Shown: positions 33,874 to 41,456 of the stretch, in pieces
Layout: each line of letters starts with the position of its first letter
Position numbering within the stretch: position 1 is the first letter of the stretch
Program-made: the position numbers and the translations under genes
Notes under the pieces: model-generated
What the model saw: only the letters and a program-made list of their open reading frames with translations
The model's database searches: none
What the model was told of the DNA's origin: nothing
NCBI RefSeq assembly: GCF_014054985.1
Contig: NZ_CP059569.1
Coordinates: 1,550,001-1,614,000 of the forward strand
From: Kingella oralis
GTDB lineage: Bacteria > Pseudomonadota > Gammaproteobacteria > Burkholderiales > Neisseriaceae
Direction: 5' to 3'
DNA: 64,000 nt

Positions 33874-34248
33874 TAATAGAAAGGCTACCTGAAAAATGGT
33901 TTTCAGGTAGCCTTTGGTGTTAGAGCACGATACAAAGAGAATGATTTCAGGCTGCTGCACGCCGGATTCGTCAGCTTGTTTATCCAGCGTTTGAGCGCGC
34001 ACCGCATACCACAACGCCGCCATATGCTTGCACGCCCAGCCATAAGGACAATCGCAGCCCCCGTCCTTAATGTACAAATCACTATCCAGCTTCAGCCATA
34101 CCGAATAGTTTTCCGAACCGCACATCTCCGCCCGATAACGCCCGGCGGAAGTTTTTTGGACATCGCGAACCTTGCCCTGCTGAAAATACAGCAGTCCGCG
34201 TTCGGCGATGTGGGGCGGAAATAGGCGGGGTAGGTAGATACCGGACAT
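33856..34248 (-). pseudogene. SWIM zinc-finger protein, N-terminal fragment
   Basis: 130 residues. The SWIM motif is clear (CDCPYGWACKHMAALWY, about residues 65-80). The protein starts MSGIYLPRLFPPHIAERGLL. Known SWIM proteins of this type run several hundred residues further. Here the frame leaves homologous sequence after about residue 105, reads an Eikenella-type DUS pair (KGYLKTIFQVAF) and stops at the IS end. The gene was probably cut by the IS or by the recombination that brought it in. Confidence 0.7.
33882..33913. terminator. Inverted pair of Eikenella-type DUS
   Basis: AGGCTACCTGAA (33882-33893) and TTCAGGTAGCCT (33902-33913) form a hairpin. This dialect is described for Eikenella and differs by two bases from the AGGCAGCCTGAA used elsewhere in the window. 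It lies just beside the IS right end. Confidence 0.8.
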
Positions 34249-34345
34249 GGTTTGCTTCCAAGAAGTTGTTGAAACATGAGAAGTTTACTGGTTCAGACGA
34301 CGTTTGGGGAGAGGGTGGTGGGAATTCTTGTTTTGCGAAGTGGCA

Positions 34346-34383
34346 AAAGGTCGTCTGAAAAATGGGTTTCAGACGACCTTTGG
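34346..34383. terminator. Inverted pair of Neisseria mucosa-type DUS
   Basis: AGGTCGTCTGAA and TTCAGACGACCT form a stem with TTTGG following. This is the 'muc' DUS dialect. A degenerate single copy lies at about 34289-34300. The pair sits between the methylase gene and the SWIM fragment. Confidence 0.8.
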
Positions 34384-34458
34384 TTTAGGTGGAAAGGGGG
34401 AGTAGTTTGGAAGACCGCTGGAATATGTACCTAAAGCGCACACATAATCATATGTAGA

Positions 34459-35310
34459 CTACAACTTGCTGTTAGGTCTCAATACATTTTTTCCATAAAT
34501 CATGACTTCGGAACCCTTAATTCTTTTATATGCGCAGTAGGATAAGATGTATTCTTCTTGATAATAATTTTTATAAATAGACTTAATCTCATTACAATTA
34601 TCATATGAAACAATCCAAGGTGTTTTAATTGTACCTAAAGCATCACAAATCTGAACGTGGTCATCGTGATTATAGAAATTACGGTACAAACGATGACCTT
34701 TAATATAGTAAGGTGGGTCAAGATAGATTAAAGCAGGGGAAGGTAATATTTTGTCTGCTTTACCTAATAGTTCAAGCGCATCAAGGTTATACACATGAAT
34801 ATTATTGGCATAATTAGCAATACGTTTAATTAGGCTAGATAAACGGACTTTATTAAACCGAGCATCCAATTTGTATGTACCATTTTGGGCTTTGCCACCA
34901 ATTACGCCCGCTTTTAAAATACCAGAGTGATTGGTGCGATTCAAATAGAAAGTTGCAAAACCATGTTCTAAACTAGAATAATTTTCAGGATATTTTAAAA
35001 TTAACTTTTGCTTTTCCCATTCTTCAATAGTTAAGGGAGCTTGTTGTAGTAGTGCTAGAAAATCATCTGTATTAGTAACGATAGCATGCCAAAAGTGATA
35101 GATGGCCAAATCTGCATCATTAATATGGATATCGGAAACATAGCCGTTGAAGAGTAAATCCAATGCTACTCCTGCTCCACCTGCAAACGGTTCCATATAA
35201 TGACCGCCTTTGAGATGATTTGTTTCAATGACTGATTTTACAAAAGGAGCAAAAGCCCCTTTACCGCCAGGATAGCGTAAAGGTGTTAAGGGTTTTGGGT
35301 TGCCTGCCAT
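34459..35310 (-). CDS. DNA adenine-N6 methyltransferase (Dam/D12 class)
   Basis: 283 residues. Family motifs: LRYPGGKGAF (residues 11-20), YMEPFAGGAGVALD (38-51, SAM binding), FYLNRTNHSG (121-130) and LDPPYYIKG (197-205, catalytic DPPY). It methylates adenine in a short DNA site that cannot be read from sequence. Only 56 bases separate it from the ATPase upstream on the same strand, so they form an operon. Base composition is strikingly AT-rich compared with flanking genes. The pairing suggests a modification partner in a defence system; an orphan methylase is the alternative. Confidence 0.9.
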   Translation of the reverse strand: MAGNPKPLTPLRYPGGKGAFAPFVKSVIETNHLKGGHYMEPFAGGAGVALDLLFNGYVSDIHINDADLAIYHFWHAIVTNTDDFLALLQQAPLTIEEWEKQKLILKYPENYSSLEHGFATFYLNRTNHSGILKAGVIGGKAQNGTYKLDARFNKVRLSSLIKRIANYANNIHVYNLDALELLGKADKILPSPALIYLDPPYYIKGHRLYRNFYNHDDHVQICDALGTIKTPWIVSYDNCNEIKSIYKNYYQEEYILSYCAYKRIKGSEVMIYGKNVLRPNSKL

Positions 35311-35366
35311 ATTTTTTACTCAATAATTTTTTTATTCTTAATAATAAACTAAAAAAGTCAGTATCA

Positions 35367-37112
35367 TTAAGAATTGTCCGGTATTCTATTTTCACTTAAA
35401 CAAGCACTTCTCGGCCAAAGCTCTGGATCTAATTTGTGCAACAATGCTACTTGACGGAAACAATAGCGCAAGTCCCGGTAGAATTGTTCCATTTCTGTGT
35501 AATGGTTATCCAACCAAAAATCGAAAACTATTTTAAATTCTTCAAGATTATTGTTGAAGATTTTTTTATTTCGCTCCCTTCTTATCCCTGATGCAGATTC
35601 ACTACTTTCTTTTAATTCTTCAATAGTTTCTTCAATATCTAATATTTGCGGTTTAATTGATGTAAGATAGCGTTGTTTAGTTAATCCATTGCTCAATGCG
35701 GTATCAGTATTCCAAAAGTTTTGACTCTGATACATTTCAAAATTTGGTTCATTCGCTAATTCATCATAATAATCAAATATTAACTGTTCTGGACTCTTTC
35801 CACCAGGTAGAATGATGATATTATGCTTTGTTTTTTTCTGTCCGGTGTTATCACCATCTAAGATACAAATAGCATTCATAGTATTTTGATCTAAATATTG
35901 GTCTTGAAAAATCCCTTTTAATATTTCACAACCAATGCTGGCATTTACAAAATGAAATTTATCTCTCAAATTTTTAAAATATTTACATCTACTGCTGAAA
36001 TAGCCAAAAATTGATTGGAGAATGACTCGTGCTTCCGTATCTTCAGTGAAGACAGGTATTTTAGGTGGTTCGCTATAACTAACATTTTGAATTTCTTGCA
36101 AGTGTCTTTCAATTTTTTGGATAGATGGTTTAGGCAATAAGGTTACATGGTCGCCTTGGTGAGTGAGATAGTTCAATTTTATTTTGTCACGATAAGCAGG
36201 AAGTAATGCTTTCTCTAACAAATATAGACTATGCGTAGTAAAAAAAATTTGAATTTTATAGTTTTCTGAATATTCTTTTAAGAGATTTAGGAGGCGTAGC
36301 TGCATAGCAGGATGAAGCGTTGCATCCATTTCATCAATTAATAAAATGGATGCAGGTTGTTCGACACTATGTAAATTTGGGGCGTTTTCGTAGTAATAGC
36401 GAAGGAGTACTAGATTTTTTAAGATAATAATCGCATTATCTTCACCAACTGATGCTGTATTGGAGTCGATGCCTTCAGTATCGGTCAAATATTCAGTTCG
36501 AGTTTTAATATTTGCGATAATCTGAGGGGTTGATTCAGTTATTTTGATGCCAGTTATATGTTGGACCAATTGATAAAAAATTGCATTATATTCTTCAGGC
36601 AACTCTTTTCTTACCCCTTTGACAGGAATATCGTTCTTCATTTCCCCAAAAGGTAGCAATCTAGCCAAACTTAAATAAACTGTACGTAAGGTTGGAAGAC
36701 TTTGGTTTTGAGAAGGTGAATATTGAGGAATGAGCCGAAAGCGTGAGTGAGTATCGTCCGAACTCTTATTATGTCTTCTAAATCCAATAGACTGTCCATC
36801 GCTATAATATACTTTAAATAATTCACCACGCTGTCCAGGGGCAGGGTCGTTGTATTCCTTATCACCTTTTGTTAACATTTCGATTTTTGCATTAACTTGA
36901 GCAGAAATATTGTTGATTACATTCAACTCGCTTTTAGGAACTAATTGCGTATTAGTAGACTTTTCTGCTTGAAATGCATTGCTGATAAGATATAGGATTG
37001 ATGATTTACACGTACCATTTAATCCTGAAATAATATTGATGTGATTGCAAAATTCTAATTCTAGAGGTGCTTTTAAACGTCGATATTGTGTAAAGGTAAT
37101 GCGTTTAATCAT
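35367..37112 (-). CDS. OLD-like ABC/AAA ATPase with TOPRIM domain
   Basis: 581 residues. ATPase half: Walker A-like ISGLNGTCKSSIL (29-41) with Cys35 where Gly is canonical, signature-like ASVGEDN (220-226), Walker B ILLIDEMDATLHP (256-268) and H-loop FFTTHS (290-295). C-terminal half: TOPRIM motifs PVFTEDTEARVI (353-364) with the catalytic Glu, and ICILDGDNTG (415-424) with the DxD pair, then ILPGGKSPEQLI. This layout fits OLD-family nucleases, many of which act in phage defence. AT-rich, co-directional with the methylase. A TAA trinucleotide run lies just before the start. PARIS-type fusions and other RecF-like proteins remain possible. Confidence 0.75.
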   Translation of the reverse strand: MIKRITFTQYRRLKAPLELEFCNHINIISGLNGTCKSSILYLISNAFQAEKSTNTQLVPKSELNVINNISAQVNAKIEMLTKGDKEYNDPAPGQRGELFKVYYSDGQSIGFRRHNKSSDDTHSRFRLIPQYSPSQNQSLPTLRTVYLSLARLLPFGEMKNDIPVKGVRKELPEEYNAIFYQLVQHITGIKITESTPQIIANIKTRTEYLTDTEGIDSNTASVGEDNAIIILKNLVLLRYYYENAPNLHSVEQPASILLIDEMDATLHPAMQLRLLNLLKEYSENYKIQIFFTTHSLYLLEKALLPAYRDKIKLNYLTHQGDHVTLLPKPSIQKIERHLQEIQNVSYSEPPKIPVFTEDTEARVILQSIFGYFSSRCKYFKNLRDKFHFVNASIGCEILKGIFQDQYLDQNTMNAICILDGDNTGQKKTKHNIIILPGGKSPEQLIFDYYDELANEPNFEMYQSQNFWNTDTALSNGLTKQRYLTSIKPQILDIEETIEELKESSESASGIRRERNKKIFNNNLEEFKIVFDFWLDNHYTEMEQFYRDLRYCFRQVALLHKLDPELWPRSACLSENRIPDNS

Positions 37113-37217
37113 ATTGGGCTGCCTTAGATATAATAATAATAATACAAAAATAAATGTTTCTAGATTTTACACTAAATTATGCTTATACATACGTGATGCT
37201 TGCTAGTTAGTACCCAT
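37113..37217. other. AT-rich leader of the ATPase-methylase operon
   Basis: This gap of 105 bases lies between the hrpA stop and the ATPase start and is almost entirely A/T. A TAA repeat run (about 37131-37143) lies 19 bases before the start codon. Changes in such runs near promoters cause phase variation in Neisseria. A promoter is probable here but I cannot pick one -10 with confidence. Confidence 0.4.
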
Positions 37218-40200
37218 TTATTTTACCCCCTCCCACTCCTTCCACAACCGCTTCACCGACACCGGATACGGCGTCTTCAATTCCTGCGCGAACAGCGATA
37301 CCCTCAATTCTTCAATCATCCATTTAAACGCGGCGAGGTCGTCTGAAACGGGTTGGTTTTGTTTCAAAAGTGATTGTACCTTATCCTGCCACATTTGTTC
37401 CAATTCCTGTATGTCGGCTTCGCGGGCTGCGTCGCGGGCGGGGTTGCCGCTGTATTTTTCGAGGCGCAGGGTCATGGCTTTGAGGTAGATGGGGAGGCGC
37501 GGCCATTGTGCCCACGGGGTGCGGGTGGCGAAGCCGGCGGCGAGCAGGGTTTGCAGGCGTTGGCGCATGAGGTGGGTGAGCGGGTGTTTGCCGAGTTTGC
37601 CGTTCAGTTCGGCATAGGCGGCGGCGGTTTCCTGCAGGTAGCGGCTGAGGGCTTCTTTGACGGCGGGCAGGCGGCTGCGGGCGCGTTTGATTTGTTCTTT
37701 GAAGGCTTTTTCGTTGCGCGGTAGTTCGTCTTCGCCGATAAAGGCGCGGTCGCAGACGGCTTGGGTGAGGTCGTCGCGCAGGGTGTCGGCGTTGATGTGT
37801 TTGAGCAGCATGGCGGCTTGGGTGAAGCCTTGGATGCCTTTGTTCAGGTCTTTAACTTGTTCTTTTAGTTGTAGTTTCATGAGTTCGATCACGCCTAATC
37901 TGTGGGCTTGTTCGGCTGCGGCAGACGTGTCGAACAGGCGCAGGGCGATGCGGCCGTCTTTTTCTTTTTGCAGGCCGAGGTAGCCGGTGAGCTGTTGTTT
38001 GCCGCGGGCGAATTTGATGGATTCGGGCAGGGTGCCGATGTCCCATGCGGTAACGTTGTCGCGCTCGAATTCTTGGGTGTTGTCGCGGAAGGTGGTGGCG
38101 GCGGCTTTGCCAAGCTGTTGTTGGATTTGGATTAAATCGCGACCCATGGCTAATTCTTGCCCGCCGTCGTCGATGATGCGGAGGTTGAAATAGCAGTGTT
38201 CGGGCAGTCTGAACGCGGCCCATTCGTCTTGGTTGATTTGCTCGAGTATGCGGATGTCGCCTGCGGTTTTGGCGATGGCTTGGGCGAGTTGGGGCAGGAT
38301 GGGGGCGTTGCGGTCGGGGTTTTGGCTTAAAAATTGGGTGATGAATTCGGGCACGGGCACGCAGATTCGGCGGATTTGCTTGGGCAGCGCTTTGATTTGC
38401 AACTGGATTTTTTCACGTATCATGCCGGGTACGAGCCATTCGAGGGCGGCGGGGCTGATGCGGTTGAGCACGGTGAGCGGCAGGGTGAGGGTAACGCCGT
38501 CGAGCGGGTGGTGCGGCTCGAAGCGGTAGCTGAGTTTGAATTTGCCGTCTGCGGTTTGCCAGTGTTTGGGGAATTGTTCTTCGGTGATGTGCGCGGCGGC
38601 GTGCTGCATAAGGTCGTCGCGGCTGAGGAACAGCAGGCGCGGGTTGTCGCGCTCGGCGGTTTTGAGCCAGGCGGCGAAGGTGCGGATATCGGCGAGGGGT
38701 TTTTCAGACGGCGTTTGGGGTTTCAGGCTGCCTGAAAGGCGTGTAGGTCGGATACTCGTATCTGACGTTTGTGCAGCGTCAAAAGTTTTGTCGGATTCAA
38801 GAATCCGACCTACGGTTTCAGGCTGCTTTTGGGCATGGTTTGCCTGACGAACCATGCGGTAATTGGTCAAAACCAAGCCGTTGCGCGGGATTTGGTTTTC
38901 GTGTTGCCGCACAAAGCCTTGTTTTTGGAAAAATGCCAATGCGGCTTTGGATGCGTCTACCGTTATGGTTTTGCCGCTGTCTGCCGATGGCAAAACGGCA
39001 GCCAGCAGCGCGGTGGCAATACCTTGCCGCTGGTGGCTCGGGTCGGTAAAGAGACAGTTTAGGTGGCTTTGTTCGGGCTGGTATTCAATAAAACCGAGCA
39101 CGCGCCCGTTGTGCGTGGCCACGCGGACATTACCGCCGTCAATGCGTTTTTGCCAGAAATCGGCATTGTCCGCGCCTTGCAGCCACGCGCTTTTTTCCTG
39201 TTCGCTGTAATGGCTGTTTGGAATGTGTTTGACGGCGCGGCGGAATAATTCGGCAACGGCGGTGGCATCACTAGTTATGGCGGGGCAAATATGGGGTTTC
39301 AGGCTGCCTGAAAGGCCGTCTGAACGGTTTTCAGGCTGCCTTTGTGATTTGGACAAACGGCGCGACATGGCAATCAGGCGGGCTTCGCCGTCTTGTTCGG
39401 GTTCGTCGGTTTCGCCTGTTTCTTGGTAGCCGTTTTTCAGCCAGAAGGCGCGGCTTTGGGCGTTGCCTTCGGCGTAGCTTAGAATGATTTCGCGGTAGCC
39501 CATCTCCACCGCAACTGCCGCGAGTTTTTGCGCGATGGCAGTGCCGATGCCTGCGCCTTGGGCGGATTTGTCCACCATCAGCAGACCGAGTAACACGGTT
39601 TCTTTATCGGGGTAGGCGAAGATGATTTCCAACGCGGCTTTCAGGCTGCCTTGCTGCCAGAAGCCGATGAAGTGTTTGTTTTCGCGGCGGGCATCGGGCG
39701 GCAGGGCGGCAAGGCTGCGGGTGAGTTTGTCGCGCGTGAGCGGCTCGCCCAAGTGGCGGTAGTAGTCGGGCTGGCTTTGGCACAGGGCGTAGAGCGCGTC
39801 TAGGTCGGCGGCGGTAAGGGCGCGGGGGGTAAGGTTGCGGACGCGCAGATGGTCGGGGCGGAAGGGGGTGGTTGTTTTGGCTTCGCTGGTTTTCAGGCTG
39901 CCTGAAAGGCCGTCTGAAACGCGTGTAGGTCGGATACTTTTATCCGACAAAACTTTTGATGCTGCGGAAATGTCGGATTCAAGAATCCGACCTACGGATG
40001 CGGCAACTTGCCCCCTCTCCTGCGCTCGCGCGGGGGAGGGTTGGGGTGGGGGTGCTGTTTCGGAAGAAGCAAAATTTGCTTGTGTATCAGGCGTTTGCCC
40101 CCACCCTAACCCTCTACCGCGAGCAGGAGAGGGAACGGGGTTACTGGTTTGGGCGGCGGTTTCAGACGGCCTTTGGGTATTTTCAGGCTGCCCAAACATC

Positions 40201-41450
40201 TCGCCGCCGCTTTTAAATACGGTTTTAGGCAAACGCGCATCGTAAAACTCAAACAAAATCTCATCGTCCACCAACACATCTTGACGGCGCGATTTGTGTT
40301 CCAACTCGGCGACTTCGCGGATCAGTTTTTGGTTGTGTACGAAAAACGGCGCGTTGAAACTGCCCATTTCTTGGGCGACCAATGCGCTGCGGATAAAGAT
40401 TTCACGGGCTTCGGCGGGGGCGATTCTGCCGTAGGCGACGGGGCGGCGCGGCAGCACGGTCAGCCCGTACAGCGTTACGCGCTCGCTGGCGACGACTTCG
40501 CCGCGTTTCTGTTCCCAATGCGGTTCAAAATAGTGGTAACGCACCAGATGCGGGGCTTCCTGCTCTATCCATTCGGGCTGGATTGCGGCGACATCGCGAG
40601 CGTAAAGGCGCGTGGTTTCCGTGAGTTCCGCCGCCATCACCCATTTGGGCTTGGATTTGAACAACGCTGACGCGGGGAACAGATGAAAACGGCTGCCGCG
40701 CGCGCCGGTGTAGTCGTTGCCGTCGGGCGATTTCATGCCGACGTTGGCGATGAGGCCGGTGAGCAGGGCGCGGTGGATTTGTTCGTAGCCCGCTTCTTTG
40801 GCGGCGCGGATTTGGGTGCGGTGTTGTTTCTTATCCAGTTGTTTTTGTTTGAGTTTGGCGGATAAGTCTTGGTCGCCCGCATTTTCAGACGACGTGAGCT
40901 GTCTGACTTCGGGAGGTCGTCTGAAAGCGGCTTCCTTGGTGGTCAAACCCATTTCAATCGCGGTTTGGGTAAGCTGGTGGTGCAGCTCGCGCCATTCGCG
41001 CATCCGTAGGTGCGACAGGAAATATTGGCGGCACCACTGCACTAACTGCTTGTTGGACAAGCCTTTGTCGCGCTCGCGCTGGAAGCTGTCCCAAATGTTC
41101 AGGTAGGCAAGGAAATCGGACTGCTTGTCGGTAAAACGCTCGTGCGCCTTGGCGGCGGCATCGCGCGCCTCCAACGGCCGCTCGCGCGGGTCTTGAATCG
41201 ACAGCGCGGACGCAATCACCAATATTTCCGCCATGCAGTCGTGCTTCTTCGCCGCCAGCAAAATGCGCGCGATTTTCGGGTCGATAGGCAGGCGCGCCAT
41301 TTGTTCGCCGAGTTTGGTCAGGCGGTAGCGGGGAGGGGCGACGATATTGCCCGAAGCGTTTTGAAGGTCGTCTGAAACGGTTTTATCGTTTGTCGGATTG
41401 TGTCGGGTATGAATGCTTGAGCTGCGTGCTTGATTTTTAGTGTTTTGCAT
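37218..41450 (-). CDS. hrpA: HrpA helicase C-terminal part carrying two in-frame GNAT domains
   Basis: 1410 residues. After about 25 non-homologous residues it continues HrpA: YRLTKLGEQMARLPIDPKIA starts the HA2 region, followed by the OB-fold region to about residue 415. Residues about 416-915 are an insertion with Pro/Arg-rich repeats, a GNAT domain (39356-39849), a second GNAT domain (38846-39293) and two copies of a 71-bp repeat, all in frame. The DUF3418 part (DIRTFAAWLKTAERDNPRLL onward) then runs to the end. The N-terminal helicase core is a separate frame at 42210-43604. Without the insertion, both parts add up to about the 1300 residues usual for HrpA. Confidence 0.85.
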   Translation of the reverse strand: MQNTKNQARSSSIHTRHNPTNDKTVSDDLQNASGNIVAPPRYRLTKLGEQMARLPIDPKIARILLAAKKHDCMAEILVIASALSIQDPRERPLEARDAAAKAHERFTDKQSDFLAYLNIWDSFQRERDKGLSNKQLVQWCRQYFLSHLRMREWRELHHQLTQTAIEMGLTTKEAAFRRPPEVRQLTSSENAGDQDLSAKLKQKQLDKKQHRTQIRAAKEAGYEQIHRALLTGLIANVGMKSPDGNDYTGARGSRFHLFPASALFKSKPKWVMAAELTETTRLYARDVAAIQPEWIEQEAPHLVRYHYFEPHWEQKRGEVVASERVTLYGLTVLPRRPVAYGRIAPAEAREIFIRSALVAQEMGSFNAPFFVHNQKLIREVAELEHKSRRQDVLVDDEILFEFYDARLPKTVFKSGGEMFGQPENTQRPSETAAQTSNPVPSPARGRGLGWGQTPDTQANFASSETAPPPQPSPARAQERGQVAASVGRILESDISAASKVLSDKSIRPTRVSDGLSGSLKTSEAKTTTPFRPDHLRVRNLTPRALTAADLDALYALCQSQPDYYRHLGEPLTRDKLTRSLAALPPDARRENKHFIGFWQQGSLKAALEIIFAYPDKETVLLGLLMVDKSAQGAGIGTAIAQKLAAVAVEMGYREIILSYAEGNAQSRAFWLKNGYQETGETDEPEQDGEARLIAMSRRLSKSQRQPENRSDGLSGSLKPHICPAITSDATAVAELFRRAVKHIPNSHYSEQEKSAWLQGADNADFWQKRIDGGNVRVATHNGRVLGFIEYQPEQSHLNCLFTDPSHQRQGIATALLAAVLPSADSGKTITVDASKAALAFFQKQGFVRQHENQIPRNGLVLTNYRMVRQANHAQKQPETVGRILESDKTFDAAQTSDTSIRPTRLSGSLKPQTPSEKPLADIRTFAAWLKTAERDNPRLLFLSRDDLMQHAAAHITEEQFPKHWQTADGKFKLSYRFEPHHPLDGVTLTLPLTVLNRISPAALEWLVPGMIREKIQLQIKALPKQIRRICVPVPEFITQFLSQNPDRNAPILPQLAQAIAKTAGDIRILEQINQDEWAAFRLPEHCYFNLRIIDDGGQELAMGRDLIQIQQQLGKAAATTFRDNTQEFERDNVTAWDIGTLPESIKFARGKQQLTGYLGLQKEKDGRIALRLFDTSAAAEQAHRLGVIELMKLQLKEQVKDLNKGIQGFTQAAMLLKHINADTLRDDLTQAVCDRAFIGEDELPRNEKAFKEQIKRARSRLPAVKEALSRYLQETAAAYAELNGKLGKHPLTHLMRQRLQTLLAAGFATRTPWAQWPRLPIYLKAMTLRLEKYSGNPARDAAREADIQELEQMWQDKVQSLLKQNQPVSDDLAAFKWMIEELRVSLFAQELKTPYPVSVKRLWKEWEGVK
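38743..38813. repeat. 71-bp GTAGGTCGGAT..ATCCGACCTAC repeat, copy 1
   Basis: The ends GTAGGTCGGATAC and GAATCCGACCTAC are inverted, and the middle contains AAAAGTTTTGTCGGATTC. It is 71 bases long, as is the copy at 39925-39995. Each copy sits beside a compound DUS. It is translated in the hrpA frame (VGRILESDKTFDAA). Confidence 0.8.
38846..39293 (-). other. GNAT acetyltransferase domain 2 embedded in HrpA
   Basis: In the hrpA frame: ICPAITSDATAVAELFRRAV at the start, RVLGFIEYQPEQSHLNCLFT, then the acetyl-CoA loop DPSHQRQGIATALLAAVLPS and FFQKQGFVRQHE at the end. This is a complete GNAT fold of about 150 residues. It is bordered on the upstream side by SDGLSGSLKP, which encodes a Neisseria DUS fused to a king3-type DUS. 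It was probably once an independent gene. Confidence 0.85.
39356..39849 (-). other. GNAT acetyltransferase domain 1 embedded in HrpA
   Basis: In the hrpA frame: RNLTPRALTAADLDALYALC, FIGFWQQGSLKAALEIIFAY, the acetyl-CoA loop DKSAQGAGIGTAIAQKLAAV and NAQSRAFWLKNGYQETGE. About 165 residues form a complete GNAT fold. The upstream border is a DUS compound (VSDGLSGSLKTSEAK) next to the second 71-bp repeat. A substrate cannot be inferred. Confidence 0.85.
39925..39995. repeat. 71-bp GTAGGTCGGAT..ATCCGACCTAC repeat, copy 2
   Basis: Same size and ends as 38743-38813. The middle reads TCCGACAAAACTTTTGATGC. It is preceded by TTCAGGCTGCCTGAAAGGCC then GTCTGAAAC, a king3 and a Neisseria DUS side by side. 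Translated as VGRILESDISAASKVLSD in hrpA. Confidence 0.8.
40012..40134. repeat. Imperfect inverted repeat CCCTCTCCTGCGCTCGCG..GAGCAGGAGAGGG
   Basis: The ends pair over about 16 bases, and GGGTTGGGGTGGGGG pairs with CCCCCACCCTAACCC further in. This sort of unit is usually intergenic in Proteobacteria. Here it is read in the hrpA frame as PSPARGRGLGWG and PQPSPARAQERG. Confidence 0.7.
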
Positions 41451-41456
41451 AGTTTT

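Noticed and set aside
35367..37112. Naming the ATPase/TOPRIM gene as part of PARIS or another named defence system
   Set aside because: PARIS uses AriA plus a DUF4435 TOPRIM protein; here one chain carries both motifs and the partner is a methylase. The general OLD-like label is safer without a profile search.
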